From positions 5,515,178 through 5,579,177 of the forward strand of contig NZ_CP024081.1 of NCBI RefSeq assembly GCF_003033885.1: a DNA stretch of 64,000 bases, in the 5' to 3' direction. Under the pieces are notes generated by a model. That model was not told where the DNA came from. It saw nothing but the letters and a program-made list of their open reading frames with translations, and searched no databases. A program made the position numbers and the translations under genes. This stretch comes from Pseudomonas rhizophila (lineage in GTDB: Bacteria > Pseudomonadota > Gammaproteobacteria > Pseudomonadales > Pseudomonadaceae). Below are positions 57,544 to 64,000 of this stretch, piece after piece (the stretch's first letter is position 1; each line of letters starts with the position of its first letter).

Positions 57544-58208
57544 TGGAAGAGGCTTTTCAACTCGCGCTGGACTCCGCGCCCTTCTTGCTCAAGGGCGCGT
57601 ATTACACGGTCATCCTCAGTTTGGGCGGCATGTTCTTCGGCTTGCTGCTGGGCTTCGGCCTGGCGTTGATGCGCCTGTCGCGCTTCAAACTGGTGAGCTG
57701 GATCGCCCGCATCTACGTGTCGTTTTTTCGCGGGACGCCGCTGCTGGTGCAGTTGTTCGTGATCTATTACGGGCTGCCCCAACTGGGCATCGAGCTGGAT
57801 CCATTGCCGGCGGCGCTGATCGGCTTCTCGCTGAACATGGCGGCCTATGCGTGTGAAATCCTGCGGGCCGCCATCAGCTCCATCGAGCGCGGCCAATGGG
57901 AAGCCGCGGCCAGTATCGGCATGACCCGCGCCCAGACCCTGCGCCGGGCCATCCTGCCGCAAGCGGCGCGAACGGCCTTGCCTCCTCTGGGCAACAGCTT
58001 CATTTCCCTGGTCAAGGACACCGCACTGGCGGCGACCATCCAGGTGCCGGAGCTGTTCCGTCAGGCGCAGTTGATCACTGCCCGCACTTTCGAAATCTTC
58101 ACCATGTACCTTGCCGCCGCGCTGATCTACTGGATTCTGGCCAGCGTGCTGGCGCACCTGCAGAACGTCCTGGAAGCCCGGGTCAATCGGCATGACCAGG
58201 AGTCCTGA
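57543..58208 (+). CDS. tcyL: Cystine ABC transporter permease
   Basis: A 221-residue HisMQ-type inner-membrane permease with about five helices and the EAA loop (EAAASIGMTRAQTLRRAILPQAARTALPPLGN). YecS/TcyL by neighbours. One-base overlap with tcyJ and three bases before tcyN. Confidence 0.93.
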   Translation: MEEAFQLALDSAPFLLKGAYYTVILSLGGMFFGLLLGFGLALMRLSRFKLVSWIARIYVSFFRGTPLLVQLFVIYYGLPQLGIELDPLPAALIGFSLNMAAYACEILRAAISSIERGQWEAAASIGMTRAQTLRRAILPQAARTALPPLGNSFISLVKDTALAATIQVPELFRQAQLITARTFEIFTMYLAAALIYWILASVLAHLQNVLEARVNRHDQES

Positions 58209-58211
58209 CCC

Positions 58212-58973
58212 ATGATTGTCGTGGAAAAACTGACAAAGCAGTTCAAGGGTCAAGTGGTGCTCAATGGCATCGACCTGAAGATCGAAGAAGGCGAAGTGGT
58301 GGCGATCATCGGCCCCAGCGGTTCGGGCAAGACCACCTTCCTGCGCTGCCTGAACTTCCTCGAAGAACCCAGCAGTGGCCGGATCAAGGTCGGCGACATC
58401 GAAATCGATGGCAGTCGCCCGCTGAACCAGCAACAGAACCTGGTGCGTCGTTTGCGCCAGCAAGTGGGTTTTGTGTTCCAGAACTTCAATCTGTTCCCCC
58501 ATCGCACCGCGCTGGAGAACGTCATCGAAGGCCCACTGGTGGTGAAGAAGATCCCCCGTGCCGACGCTGAGGTTTTAGGCCGTAAACTGCTGGCCAAGGT
58601 CGGGCTGGCGGGCAAGGAGGACGCCTACCCGCGGCGTCTTTCCGGTGGCCAGCAACAGCGCGTGGCGATTGCCAGGGCGCTGGCGATGGAGCCCGAGGTG
58701 ATTCTGTTCGACGAGCCAACGTCGGCCCTGGACCCGGAGCTGGTGGGCGAGGTGCTGGCGACGATTCGTGGCCTGGCCGAAGAAAAGCGCACCATGGTCA
58801 TTGTGACTCACGAAATGGGCTTCGCCCGGGACGTAGCGAACCGCGTGGTGTTTTTCGACAAAGGTGTGATCGTCGAGCAAGGCGAAGCCAAGGCCTTGTT
58901 TGCAGCCCCCCGGGAGGAACGCACTCGACAGTTCCTCAGCAAGTTCCTCTCGGCTGGACACGGCGACCAGTAA
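58212..58973 (+). CDS. tcyN: Cystine ABC transporter ATP-binding protein
   Basis: A 253-residue ABC ATPase. Walker A GPSGSGKTT, Q-loop VFQNFNLFPH, signature LSGGQQQRVAIARAL, Walker B VILFDEPTSAL and H-loop VTHEMGFA are complete. Powers cystine uptake with TcyJ and TcyL (YecC type). Confidence 0.94.
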   Translation: MIVVEKLTKQFKGQVVLNGIDLKIEEGEVVAIIGPSGSGKTTFLRCLNFLEEPSSGRIKVGDIEIDGSRPLNQQQNLVRRLRQQVGFVFQNFNLFPHRTALENVIEGPLVVKKIPRADAEVLGRKLLAKVGLAGKEDAYPRRLSGGQQQRVAIARALAMEPEVILFDEPTSALDPELVGEVLATIRGLAEEKRTMVIVTHEMGFARDVANRVVFFDKGVIVEQGEAKALFAAPREERTRQFLSKFLSAGHGDQ

Positions 58974-59441
58974 ATTATTGATATTGTCCCCACTTCCAAG
59001 GATGGAAGTGGAACAACTAACAGCCCAGCGTAACAAACTGAAACTTCCAGTTGACTTAACACAGCCACCCCGTTGACGTGCGGTATATACATATCTCCGG
59101 CAACACTTCTCTTTGGGCTACGCTATTTATCCGACTTCCTGCCGCACCTCCCTTCCAAACCAATGAACCCGAGGAAAATGGCGCACAACGCAACGTATTC
59201 TTAACTTCAATGCGTAGGACATTTCTGAAGCCTTATACAATTAATTATTAAGCAAGTCCCTCTATTGACACTGAAACTGCTGAACCCTTATCTAGTGACC
59301 CACAGGCGATGCGAACTATTTTAGTTCTGCGCGATGAACCGCAGACAGGGTCCATGCTGCGCAATAAAAATATATCGCGATGATTAAGCGCTTTTGATCT
59401 TCCCGAAACGGACTTCGTTTTAAAGCATCAAGGAGAACACC
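58974..59441. other. AT-rich intergenic region between tcyN and an unknown gene
   Basis: 468 bases without a gene. A hairpin CCACTTCC/GGAAGTGG at about 58991-59012 could end the tcy transcript, though it lacks a T-run. The rest is low-GC DNA unlike the flanking genes, with no clear promoter. Confidence 0.4.
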
Positions 59442-60209
59442 ATGACATGTACGTCGAATATTCCTGAACTGGCTGCGCCTACCCTGGTCAACGCTCTGCG
59501 TACCCGCATCAACATCACCAGCGCTGCGCACCTGCAAGTGGCAATTGCCCCTTACCCCGGCATGGACGCGGGCGATCTGATCGAGCTGTTCTGGGACAAC
59601 TGCTACGTCGGCTCCCGCCTGTTGTCCCAGGCCGACGTGCAAACTAGCGTTACGTTGCGGGTACCCGAGAGCTTCATCGTCAATGGGACTTCGCGCATCC
59701 ATTACCGCGTGATGCAAGTGGGGCGCGGCCCGGCGCTGTCAGCAACGCAACGGGTGCAGGTCAAGCTGGACTGTCCCGGTGGCCAACCGTCGGCCCTGAG
59801 CGGTGATGAAAACCAGGGCCTGGCGCCAGTGCGGATTCCTGATGCGATTCGCCGCAACGGCGTGAACCCGAGTCAGGTCAAACGCGGTGTACCACTGACC
59901 ATAGAGCCCTATCTGAACATGGCTGCTGACGATGCGATTACCTTGCGCTGGGGCGACGTGCGCATGGACCTGCCCCGCATCAAGCCCTGCGAGGTTGGCC
60001 TGCCGATCAACATCTGGGTACCGCCGCAGATCATTCTGGAGGCGGGAGAAGACCTGCGCCTGGAAGTGACCTACTGCATCCTCGACCGCGTGGGCAACAA
60101 CTCCCACTGGGCGCCGCCGCGAACGTTGAAGATCGGTTGCGCCAACCCCTACCTGAGCACTTCTCCGAAAGAGGCGCTCATGGCCGCCGAAACGCGCCGC
60201 CGAACATGA
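59442..60209 (+). CDS. Hypothetical protein with two Ig-like beta-rich repeats
   Basis: A 255-residue protein that I do not recognise by name. It seems to have two related halves of about 110 residues: MDAGDLIELFWDNCYVGSRLL...YRVMQVGRGPALSATQRVQVKLDC, and later MAADDAITLRWGDVRMDLPRI...TYCILDRVGNNSHWAPPRTLKIGC. Each half has a D-x-I-x-L-x-W strand and ends in Cys. This repeat type occurs in large Ig-like proteins of fluorescent pseudomonads. No signal peptide is seen. AAGGAGA precedes the ATG. Flanked by AT-rich DNA and a BIME, so it may be a transferred singleton. Confidence 0.7.
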   Translation: MTCTSNIPELAAPTLVNALRTRINITSAAHLQVAIAPYPGMDAGDLIELFWDNCYVGSRLLSQADVQTSVTLRVPESFIVNGTSRIHYRVMQVGRGPALSATQRVQVKLDCPGGQPSALSGDENQGLAPVRIPDAIRRNGVNPSQVKRGVPLTIEPYLNMAADDAITLRWGDVRMDLPRIKPCEVGLPINIWVPPQIILEAGEDLRLEVTYCILDRVGNNSHWAPPRTLKIGCANPYLSTSPKEALMAAETRRRT

Positions 60210-60223
60210 ATACTCTGAGCAAG

Positions 60224-60361
60224 CTGTTGTGGCGAGGGGATTTATCTCCGCTGGGCTGCGAAGCAGCCCCCACTATGCAATCGCGGTGCAGCAGGTTGCT
60301 GTGTTGACTGCTTTGGGGCTGCTGCGCAGCCCAACGGGGATAAATCCCCTCGCCACAACAT
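60224..60361. repeat. Long BIME of the TTGTGGCGAGGGGATTTATC type
   Basis: Two inverted copies of a third REP variant (GTGGCGAGGGGATTTATC and GATAAATCCCCTCGCCAC), with GCTGCGAAGCAGC-like inner hairpins. The rest of the 60210-60577 gap is AT-rich promoter DNA with no recognisable sigma-54 site. Confidence 0.8.
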
Positions 60362-60577
60362 CGCTCGGCACAAAGCCCTCTATTGATATTCCTAAAAGTT
60401 AGTTCAAAAATAAATTACACACGTTTAGGGTATATAAACCGGACCACCGGACATTCTTGATTTTCGCTCGCCGCATTCATCGCGGCGTTTCTTGAGATGT
60501 GAGGTGGGTATGGAACGGAACACAATCACCCCAGCGCAGTATGCCAGGGCACTGCCTGCAGCCACGGAGTGGCTGTA

Positions 60578-61819
60578 ATGTCGGATTTGGCGCAAGCAAA
60601 GATCCAGAGCGACCTGGACATCGCACCGCAGCTGTTGCCCGCACAGGTGTTGCGCAACGATGCCGAGGCCATCCAAGCCGCCCATGAACTGGCGCAGGTC
60701 GCCCGTCAGCAGGCCGCGCGTCGTGACCAGCAACGCAAGCTACCCTGGGCAGAAATCGAGCAATTCACCCGTAGCGGACTGGGCAGCATCGCCATTCCCC
60801 GGGCATACGGCGGCCCGCAGGTTTCTTTCGTCACGCTGGCCGAGGTGTTCGCGATCATTTCCGCCGCTGACCCGGCCCTCGGGCAGATCCCGCAAAACCA
60901 ATTCGGCGTACTCCAACTGATTCTCGGCACCGGCACCGAACGGCAGAAAAAAATCCTGCTGCAGAGCGTCCTCGAAGGCTGGCGCATCGGCAACGCAGGG
61001 CCGGAACGTGGCACTCGCAATACCCTTGAACTCAAGGCCCGGATCACCGCTGACGGTGACGGGTTTGTCATCAATGGTCAGAAGTTCTATTCCACCGGCG
61101 CGCTGTTTGCCCACTGGGTCGCGGTCAAGGCGCTGAATGACGAGGGTCGGCAGGTGCTGGCGTTCGTGCGGCGCGGCACCCCGGGCCTGGGGATCGTCGA
61201 CGACTGGTCAGGGTTCGGCCAGCGCACCACGGCCAGCGGCACCGTGTTGCTGAACAATGTGCAAGTGGATGCCGACTTGGTGCTGGAGAACTGGCGCATC
61301 AACGAAACGCCCGGCGTGCAAGGCGCGATTTCCCAACTGATCCAGGCCGCCATCGATGCAGGCATCGCCCGTGGCGCCATCGACGATGCCATCGCCTTCG
61401 TCCGAGAACGAGCCCGGCCCTGGATCGATGCCAAGGTCGACCGGGCCAGTGACGACCTCTATGTGATCGCCGACATCGGCAAGCTGAAAATCGAACTGCA
61501 CGCCGCCGAAGCGTTGTTGCGCAAGGCCGGACAAGTGCTGGACCAGGTCAGCGCCGCGCCCATCACCGCGCAATCGGCTGCCCGCGCCTCGATTGCCGTG
61601 GCCGAGGCCAAGGTGCTCACCACCGAGATCGCCCTGCAAGCCAGCGAAAAACTGTTCGAACTGGCCGGCAGCCGCGCCACCCTCGCCGAATTCAATCTCG
61701 ACCGCCACTGGCGCAACGCACGGGTCCATACCCTGCACGACCCGGTGCGCTGGAAGTATCACGCGGTAGGCGCCTACCACCTGAACGGCACCTTGCCGGC
61801 CCGGCATTCCTGGATCTGA
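60578..61819 (+). CDS. SfnB-like flavin-dependent sulfur-acquisition oxidoreductase (first copy)
   Basis: A 413-residue acyl-CoA-dehydrogenase-fold flavoprotein. Start at 60578, with GGAG 8 bases upstream. Family blocks: LGSIAIPRAYGGPQVSFVTLAEVFAIISAADPALGQIPQNQFG, FYSTGALFAHWVAVKA, VDDWSGFGQRTTASGTV and the C-terminal DRHWRNARVHTLHDPVRWKYHAVG. SfnB-type proteins are induced in sulfur starvation and are needed for growth on sulfones. It is followed by a paralogue 23 bases on. Confidence 0.9.
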   Translation: MSDLAQAKIQSDLDIAPQLLPAQVLRNDAEAIQAAHELAQVARQQAARRDQQRKLPWAEIEQFTRSGLGSIAIPRAYGGPQVSFVTLAEVFAIISAADPALGQIPQNQFGVLQLILGTGTERQKKILLQSVLEGWRIGNAGPERGTRNTLELKARITADGDGFVINGQKFYSTGALFAHWVAVKALNDEGRQVLAFVRRGTPGLGIVDDWSGFGQRTTASGTVLLNNVQVDADLVLENWRINETPGVQGAISQLIQAAIDAGIARGAIDDAIAFVRERARPWIDAKVDRASDDLYVIADIGKLKIELHAAEALLRKAGQVLDQVSAAPITAQSAARASIAVAEAKVLTTEIALQASEKLFELAGSRATLAEFNLDRHWRNARVHTLHDPVRWKYHAVGAYHLNGTLPARHSWI

Positions 61820-61842
61820 CGACCCGACCTCTGGAGCAGTAC

Positions 61843-63036
61843 ATGACGTTTTCTCAACACGTCGCGGTGATCACCAGCGATGAACAAGCCCTGATCGTGG
61901 CCAGCGACCTGGCCGATGACTTCAAGCGCGACAGCGCCCTGCGCGACCGTGAGCGCCGCTTGCCGTACCCGGAACTGGAGGCCTTCTCCCGCTCTGGCCT
62001 GTGGGGCATCAGCGTGCCCAAGGCCTATGGCGGCGCCGGTGTGTCCAACGTCACCCTGGCCAAAGTCATCGCGCTGATTGCTCAGGCCGACGGCTCGCTG
62101 GGGCAGATTCCGCAAAATCATTTCTACGCCCTGGAAGTGCTACGGGTAAACGGCAGCCAAGCGCAAAAACAACGCCTGTATGCCGAAGTCCTGGCCGGCC
62201 AACGTTTTGGCAATGCATTGGCGGAGCTCGGCACCAAGACCGCCCACGACCGCATCACGCAACTGCGCCGCGACGGTGAGGGCTACCGCATCAGCGGTCG
62301 CAAGTTCTACGCCACGGGGGCGATCTACGCCCAGCGCATCCCCACGTCGGTGGTGGATGAAAACGGCGTGCAACAACTGGCATTCGTCCCGCGCAACAGC
62401 CGAGGCCTGACGGTGATCGACGACTGGAGCGGTTTCGGCCAGCGCACCACCGGCAGTGGATCGGTGGTGTTCGAGGACGTTTATGTCACCGCCGAAGACG
62501 TCGTGCCCTTCCATAGCGCCTTCGAACGCCCGACGCCGGTGGGGCCACTGGCGCAGATTCTTCACGCCGCCATCGACACCGGCATCGCTCGCGCCGCCTA
62601 TGAGGACGCCCTGCATTTTGTCCGCAGCAAAACCCGGCCCTGGATCGACGCCACCAGCGACGTCGCCACCGAAGACCCGCACACCCTCAAGAGTTTCGGC
62701 CAACTGAGCATCCGCCTGCACGCCGCCGAAGCCCTGCTGGAACGTGCCGGTGAGTTTCTCGACCGGGCCCAGGCCGACACCCAGGCCGACACGGTCGCCG
62801 CCGCCTCGATTGCCGTAGCCGAAGCCCGCGCCATCAGCACCGAGATTTCCCTGGCCGCCGGCAGCACCCTGTTCGAATTGGCCGGCAGCCAGGCGACCCT
62901 GGCCGAACATGGCCTCGACCGCCACTGGCGCAACGCCCGGGTGCACACCCTGCATGACCCGGTGCGCTGGAAATACCACGCGGTGGGCAACTTCTACCTC
63001 AACGATGAAAAACCGCCGCTGCGGGGGACTATCTGA
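61843..63036 (+). CDS. SfnB-like flavin-dependent sulfur-acquisition oxidoreductase (second copy)
   Basis: A 397-residue paralogue of the previous gene, sharing the SVPKAYGGAGVSNVTLAKVIALIAQADGSLGQIPQNHF, FYATGAIYAQRIP, DDWSGFGQRTTGSGSV and DRHWRNARVHTLHDPVRWKYHAVG blocks. It overlaps the downstream monooxygenase by one base. Tandem SfnB copies with an LLM flavin monooxygenase suggest desulfurisation of organosulfur compounds such as sulfones or sulfonates. Confidence 0.9.
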   Translation: MTFSQHVAVITSDEQALIVASDLADDFKRDSALRDRERRLPYPELEAFSRSGLWGISVPKAYGGAGVSNVTLAKVIALIAQADGSLGQIPQNHFYALEVLRVNGSQAQKQRLYAEVLAGQRFGNALAELGTKTAHDRITQLRRDGEGYRISGRKFYATGAIYAQRIPTSVVDENGVQQLAFVPRNSRGLTVIDDWSGFGQRTTGSGSVVFEDVYVTAEDVVPFHSAFERPTPVGPLAQILHAAIDTGIARAAYEDALHFVRSKTRPWIDATSDVATEDPHTLKSFGQLSIRLHAAEALLERAGEFLDRAQADTQADTVAAASIAVAEARAISTEISLAAGSTLFELAGSQATLAEHGLDRHWRNARVHTLHDPVRWKYHAVGNFYLNDEKPPLRGTI

Positions 63037-64000
63037 TGGCGGCCGACAGGAAAAAGATCCTGCTCAACGCGTTCAACATGAACTGCATCGGGCACATCAA
63101 CCATGGTTTGTGGGCTCATCCCCAGGACACCTCGACCCAGTACAACACGATTGAATACTGGACCGCCCTGGCGCAGTTGCTCGAGCGTGGATTGTTCGAC
63201 GGGCTGTTCATCGCCGACATCGTCGGGGTCTACGACGTGTACCAACAGTCGGTGGACGTCACGCTCAAGGAGTCGATCCAACTGCCGGTCAACGACCCGT
63301 TGCTGCTGATCTCGGCGATGGCCGCCGTGACGAAAAACCTCGGCTTCGGGCTCACCGCCAACCTGACCTACGAACCACCCTACCTGTTTGCCCGACGCAT
63401 GAGCACCCTCGACCATCTGAGTCGCGGCCGGGTCGGCTGGAACATCGTCACCGGCTATCTGGACAGCGCCGCCAAAGCCATGGGGCTTACTGCGCAGGTC
63501 GAGCATGACCGCCGCTACGACCAGGCCGATGAATACCTGCAAGTGCTCTACAAATTGTGGGAAGGCAGTTGGGAAAACGACGCGGTGCTCAACGACCGCG
63601 AGCAGCGGATCTATGCCCGGCCGGAGAAAGTGCACAAGGTTCGGCACCAGGGCGAGTTCTACCAGGTCGAGGGCTATCACCTCTGCGAACCCTCGCCCCA
63701 GCGCACGCCGGTGCTGTTCCAGGCCGGTAGTTCCGAGCGCGGCCTGCTGTTTGCCGGGCGGCATGCCGAGTGCGTGTTCATCAGCGGCCAGAACAAACCC
63801 GCGACCAAGGCCCAGGTGGACAAGGTTCGCGCCAGCGCCGCCCGGGCCGGACGAAACCCCGGGGACATCAAAGTGTTCATGGGCCTTAACGTGATCGTCG
63901 GCGAGACCGAAGCGGCCGCCTGGGCCAAGCATGCCGAGTACCTGAGCTACGCCAGCGCCGAAGCCGGGGTGGCGCATTTTTCCGCCTCGACAGGAATCGA
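63036..64000 (+). CDS. NtaA/SnaA/DszA-family FMN-dependent monooxygenase (partial)
   Basis: The frame is open to the right edge; about 321 N-terminal residues are seen of a family usually near 450. The start overlaps the sfnB-like stop by one base. LLM-fold features: LNAFNMNCIGHINHGLWAHP, YWTALAQLLERGLFDGLFIADIVGVYDVY, and GLTANLTYEPPYLFARRMSTLDHLSRGRVGWNIVTGY (the FMN-phosphate loop). DszA-type enzymes use FMNH2 to cleave C-S or C-N bonds. Given SfnB neighbours, a sulfone or sulfonate substrate is likely but not proven. Confidence 0.88.
   Translation, partial: MAADRKKILLNAFNMNCIGHINHGLWAHPQDTSTQYNTIEYWTALAQLLERGLFDGLFIADIVGVYDVYQQSVDVTLKESIQLPVNDPLLLISAMAAVTKNLGFGLTANLTYEPPYLFARRMSTLDHLSRGRVGWNIVTGYLDSAAKAMGLTAQVEHDRRYDQADEYLQVLYKLWEGSWENDAVLNDREQRIYARPEKVHKVRHQGEFYQVEGYHLCEPSPQRTPVLFQAGSSERGLLFAGRHAECVFISGQNKPATKAQVDKVRASAARAGRNPGDIKVFMGLNVIVGETEAAAWAKHAEYLSYASAEAGVAHFSASTGI

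Noticed and set aside
60400..60577. Sigma-54 promoter ahead of the first sfnB-like gene
   Set aside because: No TGGCAC-N5-TTGC-like pair could be found, although SfnR-type control is known for such genes.

Overview
The window reads as a chromosome segment from a Pseudomonas of the fluorescens group. The evidence is the high-GC gene content, the many REP/BIME palindromes built on a GTGGGAGCGAGCCTGCTCGC core, a DUF6124 gene, and a gene order from rfb through dctBD, cysQ-nudE-yrfG, fdhD, pckA, hslO, rimK, amgRS, tex and gshA. As I recall it, that order follows the P. aeruginosa PAO1 block around PA5161-PA5203. No complete tRNA, no rRNA, no CRISPR array and no insertion sequence with a transposase is visible.

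Left end (1-3.9 kb) is accessory DNA. It holds a truncated, AT-rich superfamily 2 helicase, then a CCA-ended fragment resembling the 3' end of a tRNA. Next come two copies of a ~450-bp direct repeat (840-1284 and 2329-2792) that flank a two-gene TumE/TumA-like toxin-antitoxin module. Each repeat copy carries a candidate small structured RNA ending in a T-run; only the second copy still leads into a DUF6124 gene. Two ~70-bp inverted-repeat elements lie in the same stretch. A DHFR/RibD-like reductase follows.

4-12.5 kb: a chemoreceptor, a RES/Xre toxin-antitoxin pair, a LysR regulator, and a tight four-gene operon on the minus strand. The operon encodes a PF10014-type 2-oxoglutarate/Fe(II) dioxygenase, a GNAT acetyltransferase and the AzlC/AzlD exporter. 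I read it as a possible free-amino-acid hydroxylation, acetylation and export cassette, and it is the most interesting system here. An OprD-family porin and a small unknown protein follow.

12.5-25 kb: agmatine-to-putrescine genes aguB-aguA, a 970-residue kinase/M23-like/class-III aminotransferase fusion, the dTDP-L-rhamnose operon rfbBACD, and the C4-dicarboxylate two-component system dctBD. A YiiD-type thioesterase ends the block.

25-50.8 kb is conserved housekeeping: cysQ/nudE, a nucleotidase, a LysM/BON protein, LysR plus fdhD plus an FdhF/YdeP-like oxidoreductase, a glycine-zipper protein and fatty-acyl metabolism genes. It continues with a RecQ-family helicase, a subtilase lipoprotein, DUF1493, pckA, hslO, hslR, rimB-rimK, the EnvZ/OmpR-like pair, tex, a thioesterase and gshA.

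50.9-64 kb: an aldo-keto reductase, an SDR, a BetT choline transporter behind a perfect BetI-like palindrome, then a sulfur-acquisition region. That region has D-cysteine desulfhydrase, a cystine ABC importer, an unknown two-domain protein, two tandem SfnB-like flavoenzymes, and a DszA/NtaA-like monooxygenase cut off by the window edge. Several neighbouring sets overlap by 1-4 bases and should be translationally coupled.
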